A stretch of 38,972 bases of DNA from Candidatus Saccharimonadia bacterium (GCA_035544015.1 DATKIP010000038.1:1-38972); one strand, 5' to 3'. Positions 30,541-38,174 are shown, numbered from the stretch's first letter. The notes: generated by a model from the sequence alone, not told the origin. A program made the numbers and translations.

Positions 30541-31665
30541 TCACGACGTGGCGGGGTTGCCGTGAGCGAAGCCATGAACAGGTGGGCTACCAGGGTATGC
30601 AGTCGGTGAGGCCGGTTGCGCTTGCGTATAGTGGGCACCGGCCGGAACCGCAGGCGCTGACTGCGGAGCGTTCGCCTGTGCAGCCGGGCCGCTGGCAGGG
30701 CCGCCGGGCTGCGGCGTAGGGCCGCTAGAAGGGTATGTCGTCGCATTCGGCACATTCCCATGTGCCTGGCCCGATGAGGGCTGATGTTGTCCAGGTGCCG
30801 CATGACCAGCATGGGCCGCCGGGTTCTGAGGGTTTCCGCCTCCCTGTCCCCCGTTAGGTGCGTTTCCAGGCGTCGGCGCCGCGCCTTGCCCTCCATTCCC
30901 CGTAGCCGGGTACTGAGGGTTTACCTGTGGCTGTTGCCAACCTCCCGGTGCCTGGCCTTGCGTTGCAGCCGGTGCTTGATATCCGACGTTAGGCGCGTGA
31001 GAGGGGGCCTGCCCTGGATATGTTCCAGCCATTGAGCCTTGAGAAGGGCCAGAGCCGCCGGGTTGAAACGATCCGCCTTGCTGCGGCTGTGCCCCTGGTG
31101 GGAGCTGCGTCGGCGCGGCGCCCATGGCCTTGTCAGCCTGCGGCCCTGGGAAAATCTCATCTCCGTAGCCTTGGAATAGCCAGCGGACGAAAACCGGATT
31201 GGTGTAGAGGCCGGCGGTGTGATCGAGCTTGCCGTTACCGGCGAGGTTGGCGAGCACATCGCACCAAAAGCCTGTGCGCAAGATGGCCGCATTGATGGGC
31301 TGATTGTTCGCGTCCACCACTTTGATGTCCCAAGTGGTTTTGAACTTGAATATCCAGCAACCGGCTTGGCCAGCGCGCTCGCGCCGATCGGGTGCGTCAC
31401 CATCCGCAATTTTCCAGGCGAACTGGTTGCCGAAATTGATTTGCTGGATCCGGCCGAGGATATGCCGATGGGGTGCGTAGCTGGATTGTGCCTCGGCGAG
31501 GTAGGCGCCGAACACGCCGGGAAGCTGCGGATCATTCTTGGCCACGGCCACGGCGAAGTAGAATTCAGGCTTGGCCTTGACCTGGCCGTTCATCCCGATG
31601 GTGGATGATTTGTAGACATTACCCTCGACTATGCGGCCGGGGGGAAGTTGAATTTGCGTTGCCAT
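30541..31665 (-). CDS. Single-stranded DNA-binding-like protein (DUF2815-like)
   Basis: 374 aa. Residues 1-180 look like an OB-type ssDNA-binding domain (RIVEGNVYKSSTIGMNGQVK, FAVAVAKNDPQLPG, WIFKFKTTWDIKVVDANN), similar to DUF2815. From about residue 185 on the protein is a long Gly/Pro/Gln/Ala-rich disordered tail, as is common for SSBs but unusually long. It would protect ssDNA during replication. AGGA lies nine bases before ATG 31665. It is followed by a stem-loop and lies upstream of the polymerase region. Confidence 0.78.
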   Translation of the reverse strand: MATQIQLPPGRIVEGNVYKSSTIGMNGQVKAKPEFYFAVAVAKNDPQLPGVFGAYLAEAQSSYAPHRHILGRIQQINFGNQFAWKIADGDAPDRRERAGQAGCWIFKFKTTWDIKVVDANNQPINAAILRTGFWCDVLANLAGNGKLDHTAGLYTNPVFVRWLFQGYGDEIFPGPQADKAMGAAPTQLPPGAQPQQGGSFQPGGSGPSQGSMAGTYPGQAPSHAPNVGYQAPAATQGQAPGGWQQPQVNPQYPATGNGGQGAAPTPGNAPNGGQGGGNPQNPAAHAGHAAPGQHQPSSGQAHGNVPNATTYPSSGPTPQPGGPASGPAAQANAPQSAPAVPAGAHYTQAQPASPTAYPGSPPVHGFAHGNPATS

Positions 31666-31706
31666 ACTGGCGGATCCTATTGGGTTACAGAGGAACTAAA
31701 GTCATA

Positions 31707-31720
31707 GCCCATCCATGGGC
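31707..31720 (-). terminator. Short stem-loop after 31722-32195
   Basis: GCCCAT pairs with ATGGGC across a 2-base gap, starting two bases after the stop of the upstream gene. Weak on its own, but it follows the same placement as the other intercistronic stem-loops. Confidence 0.35.
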
Positions 31721-31721
31721 C

Positions 31722-32195
31722 TTAGCCAAGGTTCTCCGTTATGATGGGGCGTTTCTTATGCGCACCGTTGCGGACATGCTCGACGGCCTGGGCAACGCTC
31801 ATCTCCGTAGGCATGATGCCATCGGGGCTTGAGCGTTTCTCATGCTCAATGAACTTTGTCATATCGCGGAGCAGGTTATGAGGCTTCGTGTTGGCTTGAT
31901 CGCTAAGACCAAGACGAACTTCCATGTCGCGGATGGTATCGGCCGACTTGAGGACGTTTTGATAGAGGTGGAGGGCTGCGCGTACCTCACGCGGCTCGGT
32001 CGCGGCCGGCTGCGGCACATCAACGTGATGTGTCATCAGATCGGCGATGGAATTGGCGACAATGCGGATTTCCTCGGCCGCCTGGGCGAACTCGTGGATG
32101 CTATCGGTAGCGAACCCAGCCATGCGGTGGGTAAGCTCTTCAAGCCGTGCCTGTAGCATCTGACGGATATAATTGCGGGTGGTGTCATGCATCAT
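31722..32195 (-). CDS. Hypothetical helical protein
   Basis: 157 aa, mostly helical: RNYIRQMLQARLEELTHRM, then EEIRIVANSIADLMTHH and MTKFIEHEKRSS. No family recognised. It precedes the SSB gene in the early operon. Start ATG 32195 has AAAGG nine bases upstream; ATG 32192 is an equal alternative. It overlaps the upstream microprotein by 11 bases. Confidence 0.65.
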   Translation of the reverse strand: MMHDTTRNYIRQMLQARLEELTHRMAGFATDSIHEFAQAAEEIRIVANSIADLMTHHVDVPQPAATEPREVRAALHLYQNVLKSADTIRDMEVRLGLSDQANTKPHNLLRDMTKFIEHEKRSSPDGIMPTEMSVAQAVEHVRNGAHKKRPIITENLG

Positions 32196-32337
32196 GGAAA
32201 TGAGCCTTTAGCCAAGCTTCAAACCGCTCCCGCGCTTGGGGATGAGATCGGCGCCAGGCGTTACCGATCGCGGATTTAATGGGCCAGCCCAATTTGAGCA
32301 TGAGCCGCAATTCAATGATGAAACGCATTAACCTCAT
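32185..32337 (-). CDS. Microprotein
   Basis: 50 aa: MRLMRFIIELRLMLKLGWPI, then KSAIGNAWRRSHPQARERFE and AWLKAHFHDA. The N-terminal part is amphipathic and basic. The stop overlaps the start of 31722-32195 and its ATG overlaps the preceding stop as ATGA. No family recognised. Too short for usual detection; the coupling on both sides supports it. Confidence 0.55.
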   Translation of the reverse strand: MRLMRFIIELRLMLKLGWPIKSAIGNAWRRSHPQARERFEAWLKAHFHDA

Positions 32338-32459
32338 GGTTTGCAGCACTCCTTTGCCTTGCGCATGTCGCGCTTTAGCTTAGCCGCCAACCCAAGATCG
32401 TCGCATGCCTCGGCGGCTTTGGCTTGGCGACGGATGCGTATGAGCGTGTGCTTGTCCAT
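32334..32459 (-). CDS. Microprotein, basic helical
   Basis: 41 aa: MDKHTLIRIRRQAKAAEACD followed by DLGLAAKLKRDMRKAKECCKP. GGAGGAAACC directly precedes ATG 32459, a near-perfect ribosome binding site, and promoter D lies just upstream. Arg/Lys- and Ala-rich; ends with a Cys pair. Function unknown. Confidence 0.65.
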   Translation of the reverse strand: MDKHTLIRIRRQAKAAEACDDLGLAAKLKRDMRKAKECCKP

Positions 32460-32476
32460 GGTTTCCTCCATAACCA

Positions 32477-32505
32477 CTCATAGGACAGGAAGGGGACATA
32501 GTCAA
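32477..32505 (-). promoter_or_regulatory. Early promoter D (sigma70-like)
   Basis: TTGACT at 32505-32500, 17-base spacer, TATGAG at 32482-32477 on the minus strand. As with promoter C, the -35 box overlaps the TGA stop of the upstream gene. It starts transcription a few bases before the gene 32334-32459. Confidence 0.65.
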
Positions 32506-32744
32506 GGCTTGTCTGTTATGTCGTCCAGATGATTTTTGCCGACTTGGGTTAGGACCAGCTTGCCCGATGCGTTGCGCTTGACGTATCCGACAGAGCGCGC
32601 CCAGTCATATTGCGCCGCGAAGTTACTGCCGGTGATGGGGCCGCCGAGACCCTTGCCGGCGGCAATGAGCTGCAAGAATTCAAGGCGCCGAGCTGTTATG
32701 AGCGTCGGCCGCTTTACTATCCCTCCGGTGGGTGGCAACGCCAT
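32502..32744 (-). CDS. Winged-helix-like protein
   Basis: 80 aa. VKRPTLITARRLEFLQLIAAG followed by SNFAAQYDWARSVGYVKRNA and GKLVLTQVGKNHL resembles a winged helix (helix, then a wing). GGAGATGG before ATG 32744 is a good ribosome binding site. Possible phage regulator. It overlaps the end of the following low-confidence microprotein. Confidence 0.6.
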   Translation of the reverse strand: MALPPTGGIVKRPTLITARRLEFLQLIAAGKGLGGPITGSNFAAQYDWARSVGYVKRNASGKLVLTQVGKNHLDDITDKP

Positions 32745-32869
32745 TTTCCATCTCCGTCGTGATGTTGCGCCATGCCGCGCCGGCTGCAATCGCTTATGTT
32801 GTCATTGTCATGGCCGCCGCAGCTGTGAAGCAGGCCGGTCGCCAGCGCGATGGCAACGGCCAGACTAAT
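32717..32869 (-). CDS. Possible secreted microprotein with unusual start
   Basis: 50 aa if started at ATT 32869, which overlaps the previous stop as ATTAG. The sequence ISLAVAIALATGLLHSCGG looks like a signal peptide, followed by a His/Asp/Cys-rich part ending RCHPPEG. No ATG, GTG or TTG precedes the hydrophobic stretch in this frame, so the start is uncertain; the frame may be non-coding. Confidence 0.3.
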   Translation of the reverse strand: MSLAVAIALATGLLHSCGGHDNDNISDCSRRGMAQHHDGDGKWRCHPPEG

Positions 32870-33035
32870 GGCCGTGAACGATAGCGGACAACTCGATAAT
32901 GTCGGCGGCTGCTTGCCCGATGTGGTGAGCGGTTGCAGTCGTGGCGCCGGCCGTGCTTGCGGCGAGAGCGTCCACCAGGTTGTCGGCGATGTAATCGAGA
33001 GCGATCTCGCGGGCGGTGTTGTCGGTGTCATCCAT
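32865..33035 (-). CDS. Small hypothetical protein
   Basis: 56 aa: MDDTDNTAREIALDYIADNL, then VDALAASTAGATTATAHHIG and QAAADIIELSAIVHGH. Alanine-rich and helical. AGGAC lies seven bases before ATG 33035. No family recognised. Its stop overlaps the possible ATT-started frame downstream. Confidence 0.6.
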   Translation of the reverse strand: MDDTDNTAREIALDYIADNLVDALAASTAGATTATAHHIGQAAADIIELSAIVHGH

Positions 33036-33080
33036 CTTGCGTCCTGTAGGCGAGCGCCGAGGCGCCCGCATTTGTCGGTA

Positions 33081-33212
33081 TTAGCCAGGTGTTGTGGGAG
33101 CGGGCTTGAACAGCGGCGGGCCGCTGCGGTGCATGCCGGCCGGCGGGTCGCCTGCGCAACCTGCCATGAGCAGAGCGGCGAGGCCGAGAAGTCCGTAAAT
33201 AAGCTTTGTCAT
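33081..33212 (-). CDS. Small lipoprotein, o-spanin or exclusion candidate
   Basis: 43 aa. MTKLIYGLLGLAALLMAGCA is a signal with lipobox LMAGC; the mature part is about 25 residues, Pro-rich (GDPPAG, PLFKPAPTTPG). Small Pro-rich lipoproteins of this kind are typical of o-spanins (Rz1-like), but the gene is at the start of the early operon, far from the lysis genes, so a superinfection-exclusion lipoprotein is an alternative. AGGA is well spaced before ATG 33212. A frame from 33219 over the same bases (63 aa) is a shadow. Confidence 0.7.
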   Translation of the reverse strand: MTKLIYGLLGLAALLMAGCAGDPPAGMHRSGPPLFKPAPTTPG

Positions 33213-33220
33213 CTTGCATC

Positions 33221-33262
33221 CTAAATGGTTATGGGCTAGTTATGGGCTGCTTGTGACATAGG
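33221..33262 (+). promoter_or_regulatory. Divergent control region with phased ATGGGC repeats
   Basis: The 57-base gap between the divergent lipoprotein and helicase genes contains TTATGGGCTAG and TTATGGGCTGCTT with ATGGGC words 11 bases apart, as in promoters A and B, followed by a TGACATAG element. No convincing -35 box in the A-D register is visible for the minus strand. It is a candidate regulated divergent promoter. Confidence 0.5.
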
Positions 33263-33269
33263 GGGTAGC

Positions 33270-34874
33270 ATGACACTTCGCGACTATCAAGTTAATTTAA
33301 AGCAGGCTGTGCGTAATCAGTGGGACGACGAGACGGTGCGCAATGTGCTGGCCGTCCTGCCCTGCGGCGGAGGCAAGACAACCACCATGGCACATCTCGC
33401 GGCCGAGCTTGACGAACCGGGCCTGGTGCAAGCCCACCGTCAGGAACTCGTCGGCCAGATCTCCATAGCATTTGCCCGGGTGGGCATGCATCACCGGATC
33501 ATCGCGCCCGATGCGGTGATTAGGGAAGTGTCGGCACAGCACATTGACGAGCTGGGCAGGAACTATGTGCGGCCGGATGCCAGCTACGCAATAGCCGGCG
33601 TGGACACGCTCATACGGCGCGCGGATTCTTTCTTTGACCGGGTCAAGCATTGGCAGACGGACGAAGCGCACCACCTATTGCAGGCCAACAAATGGGGCCG
33701 AGCGGTGGGCATGCTCGGCGCGGCGCGCGGTATCGGCTGGACGGCGACACCGTGCCGAGGCGATCGCCGCTCGCTGCGGCGCGGTGACGGCGGCTGCTTT
33801 GATAGCCTGGTGCAAGGGCCGAGCATGCGCGAGCTGATCCAGCGGGGGTACCTCAAGGAGTTCCGCATCTACGGATGCCCGCAAGCGATCGATGTGAGCG
33901 GCGTGCGCGTCGGGAGCGGTGGCGACTTCAACCGCGAGGAACTCGCCGAGGCGGCGCATAAGAGCGCCATCACCGGCGACATTGTCGAGCACGCCATGAA
34001 GCTGGCGCCCGGTAAGAAGGGCGTGACGTTTGCCGTGGATGTGCAGATGGCCGAGGAACATGCCCAGGCGTTCCGCGACGCCGGTGTGAGGGCTGCGGTG
34101 ATCAGCGACAGGACCAGCGCGGCCGAGCGGCTGCGCATCATCCGCGCTTATCGCGGTGACGGGCTTGATGAGGTGTGCAACGTCGATGTGCTGGGCGAGG
34201 GCTTCGACCTGCCTGGGATCGTGCGCGCGTCGTTTGCCCGCCCCACGGCGAGCTATGGCCTCTATGTGCAGCAATTCGGCCGCGCGCTGCGGCCGATGCA
34301 AGGCGAGCCTGTTGGCATCATCTGCGATCATGTCGGCAACGTCGCGCGGCACAAGGGGCCGCCGGACAAGCCGCGCGCGTGGTCGCTCGACGGACTGCCG
34401 CCGCGCGAGGCCGGCGAGGTGCCCACGCGGTTCTGTGCCAACCCTGAGTGCATGCTCATGTGGGAGGGTTTCGGTGCTACATGCCCGCATTGCGGCTGGC
34501 GGCCTGTGCGCGGCAGTGTCCCGCGAGATCGGCCGGAAGTGCTGGAGGGCGACTTGACGCTGTACGATGACAGCATGCTGGCGGCCCTGCGCGGTCAGGT
34601 GGAGCGGATTTCAGGCGCACCGGAAATCCCATGGGGTGCTGGCGAGATGGTAGCGCGCAAGATCGAGAAGGCATGGGCCGTGCGCGCCGAGGCGCAAAGC
34701 GAGTTGAGCACGGCCATTGACCAATGGGCTGGACACTGGCATGCCAAGGGTGAGACATTGGACGCAGTTTACCGGCGGTTCTGGGCAACCTTTGGCCTCG
34801 ACACACTGTCGGCGCTTGCCCAGTCGGGACCAAAGCAACGCGAGATGATAGAGCGAGTTAGGGGGAGTGTGTGA
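33270..34874 (+). CDS. SF2 helicase with zinc-binding insert
   Basis: 534 aa. Motif I is LPCGGGKTT (about residues 29-37), motif II TDEAHH (about 129-134), motif III TATP (158-161) and motif VI QQFGRALRPMQG (about 332-343). RFCANPECMLMWEGFGATC with PHCG after it (about 388-410) forms a C-x4-C...C-x2-C zinc site. It is a RecG/UvsW/RadD-like phage helicase that likely remodels forks or recombination structures. GGGGG lies seven bases before ATG 33270. It overlaps the next gene by four bases. Confidence 0.92.
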   Translation: MTLRDYQVNLKQAVRNQWDDETVRNVLAVLPCGGGKTTTMAHLAAELDEPGLVQAHRQELVGQISIAFARVGMHHRIIAPDAVIREVSAQHIDELGRNYVRPDASYAIAGVDTLIRRADSFFDRVKHWQTDEAHHLLQANKWGRAVGMLGAARGIGWTATPCRGDRRSLRRGDGGCFDSLVQGPSMRELIQRGYLKEFRIYGCPQAIDVSGVRVGSGGDFNREELAEAAHKSAITGDIVEHAMKLAPGKKGVTFAVDVQMAEEHAQAFRDAGVRAAVISDRTSAAERLRIIRAYRGDGLDEVCNVDVLGEGFDLPGIVRASFARPTASYGLYVQQFGRALRPMQGEPVGIICDHVGNVARHKGPPDKPRAWSLDGLPPREAGEVPTRFCANPECMLMWEGFGATCPHCGWRPVRGSVPRDRPEVLEGDLTLYDDSMLAALRGQVERISGAPEIPWGAGEMVARKIEKAWAVRAEAQSELSTAIDQWAGHWHAKGETLDAVYRRFWATFGLDTLSALAQSGPKQREMIERVRGSV

Positions 34875-35044
34875 CGAGATATATTGACGATACCGAGTGC
34901 GAAAAGCACATGACCGATAAAGAGCGCAAGCTTTATACTGAGAATTGCCGTGATATATCGAATGCTGATCTCGTAATGTATCATGCTCGCAAAGACAATA
35001 GGCGCATAAGACACAATGTACGGCGAAGAATGAGGGCGAAGTGA
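34871..35044 (+). CDS. Small basic protein
   Basis: 57 aa from GTG 34871, which overlaps the helicase stop as GTGA. Highly charged: VTRYIDDTECEKHMTDKERK, then LYTENCRDISNADLVMYHAR and a very basic tail (KDNRRIRHNVRRRMRAK). AT-rich compared with the helicase. The stop overlaps the following GTG start. Function unknown; nucleic-acid binding is possible. Confidence 0.6.
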   Translation: MTRYIDDTECEKHMTDKERKLYTENCRDISNADLVMYHARKDNRRIRHNVRRRMRAK

Positions 35045-35268
35045 CAGAGATAATAGACGATGAGTTGCGGGCGCTGGCCGAACAATACTTAGACACGGCA
35101 AATTCCAGCGTCGAGGCGCGCAAGGAATTCATTGAAATGCTTGCTTGGTTTGCGATGGCATCAAGCCTTGTAATAATTTTGGCCGAGGATGGCGTACTTT
35201 TGCCGCCGGAAACGCGCGAGACTGCTCGGAAAGTGGCAAAGCGATTAGCGCGAGGCTTCCCAGCTTGA
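35041..35268 (+). CDS. Hypothetical helical protein
   Basis: 75 aa from a GTG coupled to the previous stop. It is helical (MTEIIDDELRALAEQYLDTA, then EFIEMLAWFAMASSLVIIL with a short hydrophobic stretch). No family recognised. It overlaps the following VRR-NUC gene by four bases (TTGA). Confidence 0.62.
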   Translation: MTEIIDDELRALAEQYLDTANSSVEARKEFIEMLAWFAMASSLVIILAEDGVLLPPETRETARKVAKRLARGFPA

Positions 35269-35780
35269 TCGAGACCGATGTCAACAGCCTGATCCGCATT
35301 GAGGGGGCCAAGCGGGGCGTGATCCTGTGGCGCAACAATAGCGGGGCGTTTGAGGACAAAACCGGCCGATGGATCCGCTATGGGTTGGCGAACGACAGCG
35401 CGCGCACCAGCGAACTGGTCAAATCCAGCGATCTCATCGGCATAGGCATGGGCTGGTGGTGGGGATTTCCGGCCATCATGGGGTTCATGATGGCGATCGA
35501 GGCCAAGCGATCGGGCTGGACATTTACAGGCCAAGGGCGCGAGACTGCCCAGGCCAATTACCTGACACTCGTGCGCCGCTACGGTGGGTGCGCATGCTTT
35601 GCAACATCATGGGAAGACGTGGATGGCGAGATTACCCGATACCTTCAGGCGAGAGCAAATTTTGCAGGCGGGCCTGGAATTTGTGCGACGACATGGCTTC
35701 CCCGCGATAACATGCGAGGCCGTGGCCGTAGAGGCGGATTGCAGCTACAAGACGGTGGCGCGGCGCTGGTCCAACCGTGA
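35265..35780 (+). CDS. VRR-NUC nuclease
   Basis: 171 aa from TTG 35265 with GAGG nine bases upstream. LIRIEGAKRGVILWRNNSGA (domain start), SSDLIGIGMG and MAIEAKRSGW give the D...E-x-K nuclease core; GQGRETAQANYLTLVRRYGG follows. VRR-NUC proteins cut branched DNA, here fitting a recombination or resolution step. The domain ends near residue 130; the last roughly 42 residues are read through the TetR-type gene in another frame and look low-complexity. Confidence 0.85.
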   Translation: MIETDVNSLIRIEGAKRGVILWRNNSGAFEDKTGRWIRYGLANDSARTSELVKSSDLIGIGMGWWWGFPAIMGFMMAIEAKRSGWTFTGQGRETAQANYLTLVRRYGGCACFATSWEDVDGEITRYLQARANFAGGPGICATTWLPRDNMRGRGRRGGLQLQDGGAALVQP

Positions 35781-35865
35781 GTTGCTTGCCCAGGCCATCG
35801 TCGCCTATGCACGACAGGTGGGCGACGAAGCGATGGTCCGAGCAGGTGAGCGTGTGACGGCATAG
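35623..35865 (+). CDS. TetR-type HTH protein, DNA-binding domain only
   Basis: 80 aa. RREQILQAGLEFVRRHGFPA and VAVEADCSYKTVARRW form a TetR_N-like HTH; the rest (SNRELLAQAIVAYARQ) is one more helix, without a ligand domain. GGGAAG lies eight bases before ATG 35623. It overlaps the VRR-NUC gene by 158 bases. It may regulate phage transcription. An intrinsic terminator follows the stop. Confidence 0.72.
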   Translation: MARLPDTFRREQILQAGLEFVRRHGFPAITCEAVAVEADCSYKTVARRWSNRELLAQAIVAYARQVGDEAMVRAGERVTA

Positions 35866-35867
35866 AA

Positions 35868-35899
35868 AAACCCCGGTCGCGGATGAGGCGCCGGGGTTT
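35868..35899 (+). terminator. Intrinsic terminator, probably bidirectional
   Basis: AAACCCCGG (35868-35876) pairs with CCGGGGTTT (35891-35899), with an inner CGC/GCG extension after a bulged T. TTT followed by ATTG ends it on the plus strand; the A-run at 35866-35870 gives a T-run on the minus strand. It separates the TetR-type gene from the primase gene. Confidence 0.8.
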
Positions 35900-35925
35900 A
35901 TTGCGAGCAACAGAGAGATAAACTG

Positions 35926-38049
35926 ATGACTATGCCTGCCATGCCCCCACACAATAGTCAATTCCTTCCCACGGCGCAATATCTCATATCCATTGGCCTG
36001 TGCCCTGTATTGCTGATGGGCAAAAAGCCTGTATTTACAACATACACCGATTACCTCGCCGGGCCGCCGGGCAAAGACGAGATGGCGTTGCCCGTCGAGC
36101 GCCGGCCGCTGCGATATAGCGGCGTGCTGCTCGCGGCCTGGGATGCCGAGTATCCAGGGGCCAATGTCGGCATGCTCACGCGTGACAGGCCGTGCATCGA
36201 TGTGGACGACGTGCGGGTGTGGGATGCCATCCGCGACATCGTACCTGTGACGCCGCACATTAAGCGCGGCGCGCGGGGCTTCACCTTGGTCTACAGCGTC
36301 CATCCTACGGATCCGGTATTGCGGACGCGCACGTTCATCGATCGTTTCAGCAAGACGATGCTGGTGGAGGTGCTCGCCGAGGGCCGCCAAACAGTGTTAC
36401 CGCCGAGCATCCATCCCGATGGAATGCAATATGAATGGGTGGGTATGCCCGAATGGGGCTTTATGTGCCCAACGCCGCTCGACGCCCGCTTGCCGCCGGC
36501 GTTGTCGCAAGCCGTGGTCAATGCCATCGAGAGCAAGCTCGCCGATCTCGGATTGACAAAGCATCGGGTGGAGCGCGGCAAAGGGCTGGCGACGCGCTTA
36601 CCGGACGGCGAGCGGCGCCGATACGAGATGTATGTGCTGCCCAAGTTGCGGGAGAAGGTTGCGGCCGTCCGTGAGGCTCCTGCGGGCTCCAGGCAGGATG
36701 CATTGAACGGCGCGGTGTATGCGCTCGCCCCGTGGGTACGCGAGGCGTTCATTACCGAGGCATGGTTAGAAGGCGAGATGCGCTCGGCCTGCGAGGTGAA
36801 TGGCTATATCCGCGACGATGGGGACAAAGCTTTTGTGCGCCAACTCGACAAGGCGCTTGACGATGGATGGAACGTCGAGCTTCCCGACCTCGACGCCGGG
36901 AGGGCCGCCCAGCTGATGGGCACAGCCCCTTTGGCTTCTGGTGCCCCTGCGGTTGCGGCTGGGTATGCTGCGCCGGTTGAGTTTTGGACCTATGACGGCA
37001 CATTGCCGCCGGAGGAACCCGAACTCATCCGCCGCCTGTTGCCGGCCGCACCGGGCTCGCTGGCCTTCGTGGCTGGTAAATCCGGCATGGGTAAGAGCTT
37101 CTATGTTGCGGCCATGGCTGTTGCTCTCGGCATCGGCGTGGGCACAACGTTCTTCGGGCATCCGGTGCGCGAGCGCGTGGGCACCATCATTATTGCGGCC
37201 GAGGGCGCGGGCGGCATGCGAGCACGGCTCTTTGCCGCCGCACAGGCCATGGGCGCCACGAACAGCTTACCCATTGTCGTCGTGCCAAGCTGCGGCAATT
37301 TGTCGATCGAGGCGGACAGGGCCGCTATGCAGGGCGCCTTGATGCGCGCAGCCGAGCACCTGCGCTTGGTCTACGGCGTGAGGGTCGGCGCCGTCGTGCT
37401 CGACACCATGCTTGCAGCCTTCGGAATGGAAGATGAGGGCGCCAGCGCCGAGGCTCAGAAGGTTTGCGGCTACATGCGTGACATGGCTGTCACGGTGGAT
37501 GCGATCATGGTCGCGGTGCATCATGTCGGCAAAGACGACACGCAAGGCATGCGCGGGAGTAGCGCATTTTACGCTGCGGCTGATTATGTCGTCATCTGCG
37601 GCGGCGTCCACGATCACGTCACGGGCAAAACCGAGAACCGATTTCTAGCCATCGACAAATCGCGCAATGACACAACCGGACCAATTTCTAACGTGGTTCT
37701 TGAGATTATCGGCTTAGGCATCAACCAATATGGGGATGTCAGGACGACATGTTTCTATCGTATGGGTGAGGGTGAAGTCGATCCAATGGCCCATAGGCGT
37801 AAACCTGATAAATCCGAATTCTTTGATAAAGCCTATGACATATGCATAGCAAGGAACGCTGGAAAACCAAGCGACGGCTTGCCCGCTTTGGAATTGCGTA
37901 TGCAGTTCGATCTCATTTATCCATCCGAAAATCTAGCTACGAAGCGTAAGGCATGGGAGCGACTTAAGGACAAAATGCTATCGAGCAAGCGTTATAGGTT
38001 CTATCAAGATATCTGGTTCCGTGAAACAATTGGCGTGACATCGGCGTGA
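35926..38049 (+). CDS. Primase-polymerase and AAA helicase fusion
   Basis: 707 aa. The N-terminal PrimPol (AEP) domain shows GANVGMLTRDRPCIDVDDVR (catalytic DxD) and EGRQTVLPPSIHPDG. The C-terminal RepA-like AAA_25 helicase has Walker A AGKSGMGKS (about 382-390) and Walker B VVLDTM (about 488-493), followed by HHVGKDDTQGMRGSSAFYAA. This is a self-contained replication initiator: helicase loading, unwinding and priming. GAGAGA lies eight bases before ATG 35926. The last codons are inside an iteron array that continues past the stop. The region 37680-38000 is less GC-rich. Confidence 0.92.
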   Translation: MTMPAMPPHNSQFLPTAQYLISIGLCPVLLMGKKPVFTTYTDYLAGPPGKDEMALPVERRPLRYSGVLLAAWDAEYPGANVGMLTRDRPCIDVDDVRVWDAIRDIVPVTPHIKRGARGFTLVYSVHPTDPVLRTRTFIDRFSKTMLVEVLAEGRQTVLPPSIHPDGMQYEWVGMPEWGFMCPTPLDARLPPALSQAVVNAIESKLADLGLTKHRVERGKGLATRLPDGERRRYEMYVLPKLREKVAAVREAPAGSRQDALNGAVYALAPWVREAFITEAWLEGEMRSACEVNGYIRDDGDKAFVRQLDKALDDGWNVELPDLDAGRAAQLMGTAPLASGAPAVAAGYAAPVEFWTYDGTLPPEEPELIRRLLPAAPGSLAFVAGKSGMGKSFYVAAMAVALGIGVGTTFFGHPVRERVGTIIIAAEGAGGMRARLFAAAQAMGATNSLPIVVVPSCGNLSIEADRAAMQGALMRAAEHLRLVYGVRVGAVVLDTMLAAFGMEDEGASAEAQKVCGYMRDMAVTVDAIMVAVHHVGKDDTQGMRGSSAFYAAADYVVICGGVHDHVTGKTENRFLAIDKSRNDTTGPISNVVLEIIGLGINQYGDVRTTCFYRMGEGEVDPMAHRRKPDKSEFFDKAYDICIARNAGKPSDGLPALELRMQFDLIYPSENLATKRKAWERLKDKMLSSKRYRFYQDIWFRETIGVTSA

Positions 38050-38174
38050 CATCAGCGTGACATCCCTAATTTCATGTCACAAAAGAGCGTGACAGTGTGC
38101 GTGACATTGGGGAGACGTACTGCGTCGTCCCCATGTCACGCCACGCTGTGGACGTCACGCACGAAATGTCACGC
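38033..38174 (+). other. Iteron array and cruciform, candidate replication origin
   Basis: GCGTGACA occurs at 38033, 38044, 38055, 38087 and 38099, with the first three at 11-base steps. The inverted form TGTCACGC is at 38134 and 38167, with variants at 38075 (TGTCACAA) and 38153 (CGTCACGC). GCGTGACAT (38099-38107) and ATGTCACGC (38133-38141) enclose GGGGA/TCCCC and GACG/CGTC, forming an 18-bp interrupted stem with a TACTG loop. It lies at and just after the end of the primase-helicase gene. No ORF crosses the rest of the gap. Confidence 0.65.

Noticed and set aside
33675-34490. Minus-strand open frame opposite the helicase
   Set aside because: Antisense shadow of the SF2 helicase; no start context.
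38033-38174. Considered as a CRISPR-like or terminator array
   Set aside because: Repeats are only eight to eleven bases, spacing is 11 bases without spacers, and both orientations occur; iterons fit better.
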